Assembly: GCA_016188215.1 (NCBI GenBank)
Contig: JACPIF010000004.1
Coordinates: 1 to 64,000 of the forward strand
Direction of reading: 5' to 3'
Source of the DNA: Candidatus Woesearchaeota archaeon
Lineage (GTDB): Archaea; Nanobdellota; Nanobdellia; Woesearchaeales; JACPIF01
Length of the DNA stretch: 64,000 nucleotides
The notes below the pieces were generated by a model. It ran no database searches and had not been told where the DNA came from. It saw only the letters and a program-made list of their open reading frames with translations. The position numbers and the translations under genes were made by a program. This document shows, in pieces, positions 1-10,156 of the stretch (position 1 is the stretch's first letter; each line of letters begins with the position of its first letter).

Positions 1-48
1 CCCGTTTTAGTTTATATCACATTTCGTGATGAATTTAGAAGGATGAAA

Positions 49-942
49 TTACCTAAACAATTCCCGAATAGAACTCTTCAGATTGAGCACAGAATCAATG
101 AACATCTTCTGCTCATCCTGAGGAAGCTTCCATTCCTCTACTTTGAGGATACCTTTCTTTCCGATGATGCAGGGCACTCCGATGCTTAATCCAGACTGGC
201 CATACTCACCGTCAAGGACAGCAGAGCACATCATCAGCTTCATCTTATCCCAAAGAATAGCTTCAACCATGCTAATTGTATGGTGTGCCGGGGCAAATAC
301 AGTTGCTCCTTTTCTGCTAATTACTTCTGTTGAAGAATTCCTGCATTTCTTAATTAGCTCTTCTTTCTCCTCCTTTGATAAAATCAAGAATTTCTCTTTC
401 TGCCTGAGCCTGCTGAATACAGGCACCTGCGAATCTCCATGCTCACCCATCACATAGGCTTCAATATCCTGAGGCTTGTTAGGGGCTACAATAGTCCTGA
501 AGCGTGCACTGTCCAGTTCTCCACTGAAACCGATAACACGGGAGCGCTCAAAGCCAGTATGGCGGTACATCATGTAGTTCATGGTATCAACTGGGTTAGT
601 GAGCGTGATGACAATGCTTTTGGGAGCATACTGCCTGATCTCTTCAGCAATATTCTTTATAATGCCTGCATTGAATGATGCCAGTTCAAGCCGGGATTTC
701 ATATCCGGGCTTCTTGGCCTGCCTGCCGTAACTATTACTATGTCAGAATCTGCCATGTCCTTATAGCTGCCGGCCTTTACCTGAACTGCCTGTGTGGCAT
801 GGCTGATGTCCATTGCATTCCCTTCTGCAAGATTAGTGACTATATCTATGAGCACCAACTCCCTGCAGAGCGCCCTGTGAGCCAGCTCAAAGGCTATGCA
901 CGCTCCTACACCTCCTGTGCCGATAACTGTGATTTTTGCCAT
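49..942 (-). CDS. mdh: malate/lactate dehydrogenase family protein
   Basis: N-terminal Rossmann MAKITVIGTGGVGACIAFELA; TAGRPRSPDMKSRLEL; TNPVDTMNYMMYRHTGF; GEHGDSQVPVFS active-site region. Confidence 0.9.
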   Translation of the reverse strand: MAKITVIGTGGVGACIAFELAHRALCRELVLIDIVTNLAEGNAMDISHATQAVQVKAGSYKDMADSDIVIVTAGRPRSPDMKSRLELASFNAGIIKNIAEEIRQYAPKSIVITLTNPVDTMNYMMYRHTGFERSRVIGFSGELDSARFRTIVAPNKPQDIEAYVMGEHGDSQVPVFSRLRQKEKFLILSKEEKEELIKKCRNSSTEVISRKGATVFAPAHHTISMVEAILWDKMKLMMCSAVLDGEYGQSGLSIGVPCIIGKKGILKVEEWKLPQDEQKMFIDSVLNLKSSIRELFR

Positions 943-948
943 TAGAAT

Positions 949-3900
949 TTATTCTGCCTTGTCAAAGAACAGCTCTATCTCCTTGCCTTTTATTGTATCC
1001 CTGCTATTAAATGCATGCTTCCTGCTTGGATTGTTGATGGAGACAACCAAAGCGGACGCGCCTACCTTCTCCTTGATTGCGGATTTCCACGTGTTGAGCA
1101 TCTCTGAAAGCTCTTCATCAGTCTTGATGAATAACGAGATGCGGTCAGCCTTGCTCATGCCCTGCATCTTGCGCATGACCTGGATGCGCCGCATGATTTC
1201 GCGTGCATATCCTTCTGCTTCCAGCTCATCTGTCAATTGCCTGTTCAGATAGAGCACGCCATTCCTGAATTCCGCTTCTGCAAGCTCTGGCGGGACATCC
1301 CTTACAATGGTAATGTGCTCCTTGGTTATCTCAATCACGTTATTATCAATAGTCATCTCATGCTTCCCTTCCTTTTCAATGTGCGCAAGTATTGTCTCGG
1401 GGGATTCAATAGTCAGTTTGCTCACTATGCTGGGAGCCAGTTGACCAAACGCAGGGCCAAGCTTCCCATATTCTGCCTTTATCCCGAGCTTTACCTTGGG
1501 ATGCGACCTCTGGATTGCTACCTGTTTCACATTCGTATGCTTCTTGATGATGCTCTCCAGCAATCTTACTGCATCTTCAGTTGCCTTATCCGCCGTTACT
1601 ATAGTTACTTCAGAGAGCGGCCATCGCACGCCCAGCTGCACTTTTTCACGGGCTGATAGTATTGCCTGGATGATGTCGCCTGCAATCCCCATGGACTTCT
1701 CAAGCGCTTCATCAATCAGCTCAGCCTCGTAATCAGGCCATGCATACTGATGGATGCTCTCCTTAGGCAGGTTCCACGCCTGCTTCATGTTCTGGTACAT
1801 AGCCTCTGTTATGAAGGGGCTGATCGTAGTGAATAATTTCATTGATTCAAAGAGCACATTATAGCTGGTGTAGAGGATTGCCTTCTTCTCTTCCGGAGTG
1901 CCAAAGGACGCCTTATCCCTGATTAATTGGATATAAGTCCTGCTGAGTTCCAGGAATACCTCTTCAATGGCCCAGGGCACTTCGTTCAGCCTATAGGACC
2001 CGTACATTTCAGTCACGTTCCTGATAGCTGAATTCAATTTTGAAAGCATGTACTTCTCTTCCAGCTCCAGGCTTCCTGCAATAGCCTCATGCGTCAGTTC
2101 ATTCGGAGCCTGCTGAATGGTCCTGGACATGTCAAGAATGTAATTATGGAGGTTCCAGAGTACCATCAGATTCTTGTGCTTCACTTTCATGTCTTCAAAA
2201 TTATAGTTGATGTCAACTCCCGGCGAGGTGCCGCCTATCATATAGTAGCGCAACGTGTCTGCCCCGTATTTGCTGATGACTTCTTCAGGCAGGATATAAT
2301 TGCCAAGGGATTTGGACATCTTCCTGCCCATGGCATCGTTGATGAAGCCATGCATGTAGACTGCCTTGAACGATGGCCTGCCCATGGATATCATGGACGC
2401 TACAAACAGCAGGTTGAACCAGCCGCGGATCTGGTCAATGCCCTCCAGAATAAAGTCTGCAGGGAACAGCTTTTCAAACAGGTCAGTCCTTCTTGGATAA
2501 TCCAGGCAGTTCCAGGATGCTGAGCCTGCATCGAGCCACACGTCAAGGATGTCAGGCTCCCGTATCATTGTTCCTTTGCAGACCCTCTTGGTGCATCTGA
2601 ATTTAACATCGTCTATCCAGGGCTTGTGCAGGTCTTCCGGAATCTGCTTTGCATGCTTCTTCAGCTCATCAACTGAGCCGAGCACAATGTAATGCCTGCA
2701 CTTGCCGCATTTCCATATAGGCAATGGAGTGCCCCAGTATCGCTGGCGGGTGATGCCGTTATCCCTCAGATTCTCAAGCCATGCGTCAAAATTCCTTGAG
2801 CCTGCAAAATCAGGCTGCCAGAATATCTTGCGGTTGAGCTCACGCATCCTGTCCTTGAGGTCCTCAACCTTGAAGAACCATTGGGTCGTGGTGCGGAATA
2901 TCACAGGGGTCTTGCAGCGCCAGCAGTGCGCGTAATCGTGCTCGTATTTTTCCTTGTGGATGACTGCATTATGCCTCTCCAGCTCGTCCACTATCTTTGC
3001 GTCATCCTTCTTGGCTTTCAATCCTGAAAAAGAGGAAGTGCCCTGCGGGAACACGCCTGCTTCAGTAAGGTTGTTGAAGGGCGGGATATGGTTGCGGTGC
3101 CCAACTTCATAATCCTCAGGCCCGCATCCGGGAGCCATGTGCACCAAGCCAGTGCCTGCGCTCAAGTCAACATATTCAGTGGATGGAACTACAGTGTGCA
3201 CCTGCTTATTTTTTGATTCCAATAACTTTAACGCGGGTATCTCAGAAGTGAGGAAATGGCTGTATTTTGTGCCTATCAGATCCCTGCCCTTGAGCTCGTC
3301 AACTATCGTATAGTTTTCATCAAGCTTTTGCATCAGGCTTCCGGCAAGCTCTTTTGCAACAGTCCAGAGCTCATCCCTTACCCGGAGCTTTACATAGTCA
3401 AACTCAGGATGCACCATAACGCCGAGGTTGAAGGGGATGGTCCATGGTGTTGTAGTCCATATTATGAGATATTCCTTTTCATCTCCTGACTTTTCCTTTG
3501 CCTTCCCCTGAGCTTTTGGCTTTCCAATAACCTCAAATTTTACATAGATGGAATCATCGGTTACCTGCTTGTATTCCAATTCATGCTTTGCAAGGGAAGT
3601 GAGACAGCGGGGGCACCAGTGCATGGTCTTCTCGCCTTCATACAATCTTTTGTTTTCATGAGCTTTCTTGATGAGCCACCATTCGCCTTCAATGTATTCC
3701 TGAGTGATGGGCATGTAGGCGTTATCAAAATCCATCCAGACACCAAGGCGCTTGAAATCTTTGTTCATTAATTGCATGTTCCTCAAAGAGAATTCCCTGC
3801 AGTACTTAACAAATTTCTCAACGCCATAGCTGAGAATCTCATCCTTGTTCTTTATGCCCAGCTCTTTCTCCGCGCCCTGCTCTGTAGGCATGCCATGCAT

Positions 3901-4143
3901 GTCATATCCTGCCCTATCCCAGACATCATAGCCCTGCATGCGCTTGAAGCGCAATACCATGTCTTTCAGGGCCTTGTTCCAGGCTGTCCCTAAATGCACT
4001 CTTCCTGATGTGTAGGGCGGGCCATCAAGGAAATAGAACAGGGCTTTGCCTGCATTGCGCTGCTTTGCCTTCTCGTAAATCTCCTTCTCCTTCCAAAACT
4101 TCAGGATTTCAGGCTCCAACTGCAACGGATTGTATTTTTCCAT
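949..4143 (-). CDS. ileS: isoleucyl-tRNA synthetase
   Basis: 1064 aa class I synthetase; LDGPPYTSGRVHLGTAWNKALKD (HIGH-like), KMSKSLGN (KMSKS), full-length collinear ORF. Confidence 0.97.
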   Translation of the reverse strand: MEKYNPLQLEPEILKFWKEKEIYEKAKQRNAGKALFYFLDGPPYTSGRVHLGTAWNKALKDMVLRFKRMQGYDVWDRAGYDMHGMPTEQGAEKELGIKNKDEILSYGVEKFVKYCREFSLRNMQLMNKDFKRLGVWMDFDNAYMPITQEYIEGEWWLIKKAHENKRLYEGEKTMHWCPRCLTSLAKHELEYKQVTDDSIYVKFEVIGKPKAQGKAKEKSGDEKEYLIIWTTTPWTIPFNLGVMVHPEFDYVKLRVRDELWTVAKELAGSLMQKLDENYTIVDELKGRDLIGTKYSHFLTSEIPALKLLESKNKQVHTVVPSTEYVDLSAGTGLVHMAPGCGPEDYEVGHRNHIPPFNNLTEAGVFPQGTSSFSGLKAKKDDAKIVDELERHNAVIHKEKYEHDYAHCWRCKTPVIFRTTTQWFFKVEDLKDRMRELNRKIFWQPDFAGSRNFDAWLENLRDNGITRQRYWGTPLPIWKCGKCRHYIVLGSVDELKKHAKQIPEDLHKPWIDDVKFRCTKRVCKGTMIREPDILDVWLDAGSASWNCLDYPRRTDLFEKLFPADFILEGIDQIRGWFNLLFVASMISMGRPSFKAVYMHGFINDAMGRKMSKSLGNYILPEEVISKYGADTLRYYMIGGTSPGVDINYNFEDMKVKHKNLMVLWNLHNYILDMSRTIQQAPNELTHEAIAGSLELEEKYMLSKLNSAIRNVTEMYGSYRLNEVPWAIEEVFLELSRTYIQLIRDKASFGTPEEKKAILYTSYNVLFESMKLFTTISPFITEAMYQNMKQAWNLPKESIHQYAWPDYEAELIDEALEKSMGIAGDIIQAILSAREKVQLGVRWPLSEVTIVTADKATEDAVRLLESIIKKHTNVKQVAIQRSHPKVKLGIKAEYGKLGPAFGQLAPSIVSKLTIESPETILAHIEKEGKHEMTIDNNVIEITKEHITIVRDVPPELAEAEFRNGVLYLNRQLTDELEAEGYAREIMRRIQVMRKMQGMSKADRISLFIKTDEELSEMLNTWKSAIKEKVGASALVVSINNPSRKHAFNSRDTIKGKEIELFFDKAE

Positions 4144-4185
4144 GTATATTGTGATATGCGTAAACCTTAAACACTATACCTTGCA

Positions 4186-4324
4186 CCGCGCTGCTGCGCG
4201 GGTAGCGCTCAGCTAAAGCTTCGCGCACTGTGCCAAATGTCCCCCGATTTGATAACAAACACGCGATTCGGGGGACCAACGTCACCACGGAGGTGAGATT
4301 CATCTCACCGACTACTTTGCTCAT
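4186..4324 (-). repeat. Structured intergenic element family 1, copy A
   Basis: Hairpins GGTGAGAT/ATCTCACC (4292-4309), GTCCCCCGA/TCGGGGGAC (4239-4247 with 4268-4276) and CCGCGC/GCGCGG (4186-4201); shares ATGAGCAAAGTAGTCG 5' motif with copy D. Confidence 0.75.
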
Positions 4325-4390
4325 AATCGTTCTTTAAAAAACATTAAGAAGGGGTGGGTTATTTAAATATTTAGCAGATTTGAAGAAATT

Positions 4391-5410
4391 TCATTTGCCA
4401 TAGCCATAGACTCGTTGTGCATAGTCGTATGCTCCTTCTTTAGCTATAGGTGTATCTTTAATCAGCAGATCTATCCCTTTGTCTTTTGCCCAGACCACTG
4501 CTTTTTCTGCAGGCGTTGAACCCTCCATACCTCTAGAATATTCGCCCCTATCATATAAAAAAGCCAGATTAGGACCTGCTCCCGATACTACAGTAGCTAT
4601 GCCATGGTTATCATATTGAATCCTTTTCAGGACATGCAAGTCAGATTCGCTGAAGTTGCCGTAACCCTGTTTTGCGGCTCTCCTTGGCTCATGATACCTA
4701 TCGCCCCACACTATTGCAAGGAATTTTTCTACATTGCCTGTTACCAATGCAGCAGTTGCAGCAGAAATTAGGCCAGTTTGTTGAATAAAATCGCCTTGTT
4801 CCACAGGCTGTTTCATCGCTTCCCTCAAGGCTTCGGTCCCCCCGCTCTTTTGATGAGAAGAATAACCAATTGCTATTCCCAAATTTTCAGGAACATCATA
4901 AAAGTCTACGCTGCCTGAATGGTTTTCATATGGCTCTTTATAGACAATATTAAATCTGCCATTTGTTGACGCCGCAACATTATCTTTGTGCTCATTTGGC
5001 TCGCCCTTCGCAGCGAATCTAATTATTTCATCACGGGAGAGTACACCTCTTATTGCTGATTTGCTGTTTCTATAAAATATTGCAGCAGCCATAACTACAC
5101 CCACTGCCTCTGCGCCTGACCTTCCCAAGCCGCCTGTTGGATATCCAGTATCTTCAAAGAGGATATGGGCACCTTCAGAGATGCCATCCGCCTTCCTAAA
5201 ATAGTTTAAAGCCTCGCGAGCTGCGTAACCAAGCTCTCTTCCCAGTGGTTTTGGCAATGGACTCCTATTCTCAATGGTAATAGATCCCCTGTCTCGCAGC
5301 CTTGTATATGTTACTTTAAGAGCAGGATTTCCTAGTCCAAGCGCCCAAATATCAAAGCCCAATCCTACATTAGCAGAAGATGAAGGGACTTCAATAGTAA
5401 CAGACTCCAT
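4391..5410 (-). CDS. thrB: GHMP kinase, homoserine kinase-like
   Basis: VPSSSANVGLGFDIWALGL, PTGGLGRSGAEAVG, VSGAGPNLAFLYD GHMP motifs. Confidence 0.8.
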   Translation of the reverse strand: MESVTIEVPSSSANVGLGFDIWALGLGNPALKVTYTRLRDRGSITIENRSPLPKPLGRELGYAAREALNYFRKADGISEGAHILFEDTGYPTGGLGRSGAEAVGVVMAAAIFYRNSKSAIRGVLSRDEIIRFAAKGEPNEHKDNVAASTNGRFNIVYKEPYENHSGSVDFYDVPENLGIAIGYSSHQKSGGTEALREAMKQPVEQGDFIQQTGLISAATAALVTGNVEKFLAIVWGDRYHEPRRAAKQGYGNFSESDLHVLKRIQYDNHGIATVVSGAGPNLAFLYDRGEYSRGMEGSTPAEKAVVWAKDKGIDLLIKDTPIAKEGAYDYAQRVYGYGK

Positions 5411-5470
5411 AGCCGAGTTAATTTCAGAACTGTATTTAAAGTTTATGGCAAAACTGGAAAAAACACCAAA

Positions 5471-6079
5471 CTAGGCAGTGACTGCGGCCAACTCAGGAAT
5501 CTGCTCCTGGCTCAGGAAGCTCTTGAAATCTGCATCTGCCAGCATGTGCTTTGTTATCTCCATGAACAGAGAGCCGATGCTCTTGACCATTGTGGTATGC
5601 TGCACATAGACATTATTTAGTCTAGCTACGTGGCGCTTGTGCTCTTTCTCAAGCAGCAGCTTGTAGTCCAGGCCAATGTTTGCATTGAGCAGCTTCAGAA
5701 GATCAGAGTCCAACTCATCAATGTGCCTCTTGAATGTTTCAATATCAGCGATGACAGCTCCCATGCTGGTCAGCTCATCGCGGAACAGCTTATGGATAGC
5801 TTTTTTGGCAGTCCTGTAATCCTTGGTGAGCAGGGTGGTGCGCAATAACGAAAGATGATAGCAAAGGATTTCCAGCTTTTCCTTAATCTCGTCTGCATCC
5901 TTAAGCCTGGAATTGGTGAGCCTTATCTTCAAGGGCATGGCTGCATACTGTGTGTTGGCAAGATGCTTGTGCAGCTGCTTGTCATTGAATGAAAGCTCTT
6001 CAAACTTCCTGCAGATATCTGAGGGCATTTCAAGCGCTTCAAGCTGGCTCTTGAGCTGCTGCAGATTGATTTCCGGCAC
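5471..6079 (-). CDS. hypothetical protein, helical/coiled-coil rich
   Basis: 202 aa uninterrupted ORF, Leu/Lys/Glu heptad-like composition. Confidence 0.65.
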   Translation of the reverse strand: MPEINLQQLKSQLEALEMPSDICRKFEELSFNDKQLHKHLANTQYAAMPLKIRLTNSRLKDADEIKEKLEILCYHLSLLRTTLLTKDYRTAKKAIHKLFRDELTSMGAVIADIETFKRHIDELDSDLLKLLNANIGLDYKLLLEKEHKRHVARLNNVYVQHTTMVKSIGSLFMEITKHMLADADFKSFLSQEQIPELAAVTA

Positions 6080-6198
6080 TTTTACCTCTTTTATCCTGGA
6101 TTTGGCTAAAACAGAACTAGTATACCAGTATAGGAATTAGTATATAAAGGTTTCTAGAGTTGGCACTTAGGATAAGACATAGGCAAAATGAGAAGAAA

Positions 6199-6348
6199 CT
6201 ACCGCAATACAGTCCTGCACTGGTTGCAGATGTGAGCCTGCGCCTTATCGCTGTAGCTGGTGTTTTTGCCATAGTCCAGCTTCACTTCACAGCCTGGGCA
6301 TTTTGGCTCAAGCACTTCTATTGACTCAAAAATGTTTATCTGGTTCAT
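6199..6348 (-). CDS. small zinc-ribbon protein (49 aa; below ORF-track cutoff)
   Basis: MNQINIFESIEVLEPKCPGCEVKLDYGKNTSYSDKAQAHICNQCRTVLR with CPGC...CNQC. Confidence 0.7.
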   Translation of the reverse strand: MNQINIFESIEVLEPKCPGCEVKLDYGKNTSYSDKAQAHICNQCRTVLR

Positions 6349-6520
6349 TGTTCTCTGCCTCGTAGCACTTGAATCTACTGTGCCATATTTTGTCTGAACA
6401 CCTTAAGACTCAAGCAACCCTTACTATAGTACTTAGAAATCGGATTTATAAACTTTTAGGAGAAAATTTTATATAAATTATAAGATGTATAATGCTAGAA
6501 AATCTTGGATTTTTCAAATT

Positions 6521-8998
6521 CTAGAAGAAACTAGCCAATTTGCTCTGCTCGCGGTTCTCAAGCAGCACATCTTTAGTATAGCCGAACACGTTGAGGATGC
6601 GCTCAATGGAAGGGATAACCTGGTGCCTTATGTAATAGTCTGCATCATAATCCTTCTCATTCACCTCATCAGGCAGCCTGGCCTTGTCGCGCAGCTTCTC
6701 CTTGCTGTTATGTGTATCTTCTGCAATAACGAACTGGATGTTTGAACCTGGACGGATACTGATGCCTGCAGCGAGCATTTTCTGGGCAACTGCAACATGA
6801 GGAGATACAGATTCATAGGTGTCAATGCGCTTCTGCAATTGCGTGTTAAGGATAACCTTCTCAATCGGCACTTTCTTATCCTTCAAATCTTTTATCACTG
6901 CCTTGACATATCTTACAGCTTCTGCAGGATTCCTGTCTTTCAGGATTATGTTGAGCACAGTCTCCTGCACTTCCCTTGCAATCAGCGATGAGTTCTTGCG
7001 TATAGCCTCAAACCCCTTGATTTTGATGCTGCCTTTTTCAGAGAGCAATGCATAGCGCTTCTTCGCGCCAATGTCGCCTGCCTTTGCTGATACGAAAATG
7101 CCCGCAGGATAGTAGCCTTCAAACTCAAGCTCCATGACTCCAGGCAGCTCAATATTGACTGCAGCGCAGAATTGCAGCGCATCCTCCTTTGTCCTGCCAT
7201 CAAGGGCAAGGAATACTGAATCTGTATCAGAATAAATCACCTTGAAGCCTGCCTGTGCAGCCTTTCCGATGACCTGCTGGATGTAAAACCTGCCCCAGGC
7301 AGTTGTTGCTTCTGCTGATTCCATGGAATACCAGCGGGCATAGGGAAAGCCAAGGTAGCCGTAGAATGCGTTGGCCAGGAGCTTGAGGCTGTTTGACTGA
7401 GCTTCCAGGAAAGGGGATTTTCCTGAGGCTGCCAGGGCTGCCTTGAGCCTTAATCTTCTGGTTATGAGCTCTTCAATGATTGCCGGGATGAAGCCTTTGC
7501 GCCTGGTGCAGAACCATGTTGCCTTGCGCTTGCCATCCAGCGGCGTAAGTTTAGCCAAGCCCTCGCAGCAGTCGCAGCGAACTGTTGCAGGAGAAATGTT
7601 ATGAGAGGAAATGAGGCTTGGGTACAGGCTCCTGAAGTCAAACACGATAATGTCATTGTATAATCCTGGCTCTGGCTCGTAGACAAAACCGCCTGTGTAA
7701 CTCATCTGCCTCCTGAAATCAATGGTGCTGTCATCAGGCTTGTTGGGGTTCAGTTCATTGAATTCAGACGATCTGGCCAGCAAGTACCATTCAACCAGCT
7801 GGGAATAGCCCATGCGGTTGATGTCATGCAGCGGGAGGCCGACTATCTTCACCATCTCGCTGAGGTTTGGCAGCATTTTCTGGGTTAGCTTGAATGTAAG
7901 CAGGGCATCCTGCAAGTTGTACTGGCAAAATGCTTCCAGCTTGTCTGTCCCATCATCCCATGCAGATGCAAGCTGCTCAATATTGGCAGCGTGCTTGCCT
8001 TCACCCAATAATTCAAGGGCAACTTTCTGCAGAGTGAATGACTCTGCTTCCATAGTCCTGCCCAATATCTTGGCGATATACCTGAAGATATCAATGTGAG
8101 TTAATCCTGTTATGCGGGCGCTGCGGTTCATGCCTTTATCCAGGTCAATCTCTGAGCTGTCCATGCCCAAATCCAGCCTTATGCCCAAAGCCTTTGCGCG
8201 CGCCATGAGATAAGGAAGGTCAAAGCCGTCTGAATAATAGCCTGCAAGGATATCAGGGGCGTATGATTTTACATGGTGCACAAACCGGTCAATAAGCTGC
8301 GCTTCAGAATCAACGAATTCTATGCTCTCATCATCTGTCCTGAACTTTTTCCAGGTTATGACTTTCTTGAGAGTGTCCCCGTACAGGGCAAGCATGACGA
8401 TGGGATGCTTTTCAGCCACCACATGCTTTCCCAGTGGATTATAGGTCTCAATGTCAAAGGCAAGTATCTTAAGGTCTTGTGCTGAATGCTCTGATGATGG
8501 CTTGACTTCAGCTGCCTTGAAACACGGGATTCCTGAAGAGTCCTGGCTCTCGATAAACTCTCCTTTAGCTTCTGTCAAGCTCAATGGAATTATTTTCTTG
8601 TCAATCAAATAACGGCGGGCAAAAAGGATGTCATACTCGTTGATTGACGTAACCATGTCCCATTGCCTTACAATGTCGCGCAGGAGCGGGACGTCGCTCG
8701 GCAGGTTAAGGAATACTTTTAATGCGACTATCGCCTCTCCCAGGAAATTCTTCTCGTGCTGCTCAACTTTAGCAACCTTTACAACCTGCTCTCCTTTTGG
8801 TATCTCCAGGCGCTGCAGCTTTCCCTTAACTTCCATGATATTTTCATATTTAGGAATTACCCAAAAGTATGGCCTGAACGTATCGTCAATTATGCAGACG
8901 TGCCTGCCATCTATTGTTTTTGCAAACAAGTGAATGACCGGCAGGCTGTTCTCTATGCGGTATGTTACATCCAGTGGATAAAATTTGAGGGTTTGCAT
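6521..8998 (-). CDS. polB: family B DNA polymerase
   Basis: Exonuclease and polymerase motifs: FDIETYNP, DFRSLYPSLI, NAFYGYLGFPYARWYS, YSDTDSVF. Start likely MQTLKFYPLDV at 8998 rather than the ORF-track start at 9139. Confidence 0.95.
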   Translation of the reverse strand: MQTLKFYPLDVTYRIENSLPVIHLFAKTIDGRHVCIIDDTFRPYFWVIPKYENIMEVKGKLQRLEIPKGEQVVKVAKVEQHEKNFLGEAIVALKVFLNLPSDVPLLRDIVRQWDMVTSINEYDILFARRYLIDKKIIPLSLTEAKGEFIESQDSSGIPCFKAAEVKPSSEHSAQDLKILAFDIETYNPLGKHVVAEKHPIVMLALYGDTLKKVITWKKFRTDDESIEFVDSEAQLIDRFVHHVKSYAPDILAGYYSDGFDLPYLMARAKALGIRLDLGMDSSEIDLDKGMNRSARITGLTHIDIFRYIAKILGRTMEAESFTLQKVALELLGEGKHAANIEQLASAWDDGTDKLEAFCQYNLQDALLTFKLTQKMLPNLSEMVKIVGLPLHDINRMGYSQLVEWYLLARSSEFNELNPNKPDDSTIDFRRQMSYTGGFVYEPEPGLYNDIIVFDFRSLYPSLISSHNISPATVRCDCCEGLAKLTPLDGKRKATWFCTRRKGFIPAIIEELITRRLRLKAALAASGKSPFLEAQSNSLKLLANAFYGYLGFPYARWYSMESAEATTAWGRFYIQQVIGKAAQAGFKVIYSDTDSVFLALDGRTKEDALQFCAAVNIELPGVMELEFEGYYPAGIFVSAKAGDIGAKKRYALLSEKGSIKIKGFEAIRKNSSLIAREVQETVLNIILKDRNPAEAVRYVKAVIKDLKDKKVPIEKVILNTQLQKRIDTYESVSPHVAVAQKMLAAGISIRPGSNIQFVIAEDTHNSKEKLRDKARLPDEVNEKDYDADYYIRHQVIPSIERILNVFGYTKDVLLENREQSKLASFF

Positions 8999-9129
8999 GG
9001 CGCTGATAATTTGCCATAAAGCTGCGGGAGTTATATAAAGATTTGGTGTACGGGCACAGGTGTACTGTGTATTGCAGTTGCATAATTTTATAAATAGGCT
9101 TGCCCAGAATATCTTCAAGAGGTGATACT

Positions 9130-9432
9130 TTGGATGCATTGCAGCGGGAAATTGTCAATAAGTGCAAGCTTGATTTCCTGAAGATGAGCGTGAGGCAGCC
9201 TGGCATCCGGGAGAAGGCACTGCTTGTTTCACATATCACGCAGCTGCTGGGAATATATGGGCTTGGCTACAATAAAGAGCTGCATTACCTGCTGCGGGAC
9301 ATGATTGCCTACGGTGAGCGGAGCAATCTTGTGCTTGCCGGGCAGCGGTTTGAGTTTGATGCCCTTAACAGGAAATATAAAGTTGCGGTGGATGAGAAGC
9401 CTATTGCATGGAAGGTTGAGTTTTCTGAGTGA
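9130..9432 (+). CDS. hypothetical protein
   Basis: ORF from TTG preceded by GAGGTGAT ribosome-binding-like sequence; LDALQREIVNKCKLDFLKMSV... Confidence 0.6.
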   Translation: MDALQREIVNKCKLDFLKMSVRQPGIREKALLVSHITQLLGIYGLGYNKELHYLLRDMIAYGERSNLVLAGQRFEFDALNRKYKVAVDEKPIAWKVEFSE

Positions 9433-9462
9433 TCTTATTTAAGGACACTTTAACTTGCAGAC

Positions 9463-9572
9463 TGGCGCGAAATACGCGCCTCAACATGTCCGCGAATCAT
9501 GAGTCTCCAACCATAATCGCGGACCTCCCGCACCCCGGAGGTGAGGTTTACCTCACCGACTACTGTGCTCAT
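9463..9572 (-). repeat. Structured intergenic element family 1, copy B
   Basis: Hairpins GGCGCG/CGCGCC (9464-9480), GTCCGCGA/TCGCGGAC (9488-9495 with 9517-9524), GGTGAGGT/ACCTCACC (9540-9557); ATGAGCACAGTAGTCG motif. Confidence 0.8.
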
Positions 9573-9646
9573 TAGTATTTTTCCTTAAAACTATATCACA
9601 CAGATATATTTATATATAATGCTTTTCTTAAAAATGGCTGGGATAC

Positions 9647-10156
9647 ATGGTACAGGCACAGCATAAAGAGCAGCGAGTGGGCGTATTTGTTGATGTGCAG
9701 AACCTCTACTATTCTGCAAAGCATATGTACGGCACAAAGGTGAACTTCAAGGAGATCCTGAAGGAAGCGGTGCAGGGCAGGAAACTGATACGGGCAGTGG
9801 CATATGCCATCAGGGCAGATGTCAAGGACGAGTCAAACTTCTTTGAGGCTCTGGAGAAGATAGGGTTTGAGGTCAAGGCAAAGGACCTGCAGATATTCTA
9901 CGGCGGCGCCAAGAAAGGGGACTGGGATGTGGGCATTGCCATGGATGCGATTGAGCTGGCGCCAAAGCTTGATACTGTTGTATTGATCAGCGGGGATGGT
10001 GACTTCAAGCCGCTAGTGCAGCACCTGAAGAGCGCTTTGGGGTGCAGGGTGGAGGTCATTGCGTTCGGCAAGAGCGCGTCATCCATGCTGAAGGAAGAGG
10101 CTGACCAATTTTTAGACCTGGACAGTAATCCGCGAAGATTTCTGATGGCACGATGA
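9647..10156 (+). CDS. NYN domain (LabA/DUF88-like) putative RNase
   Basis: VGVFVDVQNLYYSAK ... KGDWDVGIAMDAIELAPKLDTVVLISGDGDFKPLVQHLKSALGCRVEV. Confidence 0.85.
   Translation: MVQAQHKEQRVGVFVDVQNLYYSAKHMYGTKVNFKEILKEAVQGRKLIRAVAYAIRADVKDESNFFEALEKIGFEVKAKDLQIFYGGAKKGDWDVGIAMDAIELAPKLDTVVLISGDGDFKPLVQHLKSALGCRVEVIAFGKSASSMLKEEADQFLDLDSNPRRFLMAR

Noticed and set aside
4109-4324. 71-aa ORF starting MSKVVGEMNLTSV inside copy A
   Set aside because: Coincides with the structured element and the ileS start; equivalent frames in copies B, D and E are not conserved as peptide, so the ATG is part of an RNA/DNA motif rather than a gene.
9001-9139. N-terminal extension of PolB from the ORF-track start
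   Set aside because: Residues before MQTLKFYPLDVTYRIE do not look like PolB; the extension overlaps the promoter of the divergent gene at 9130.
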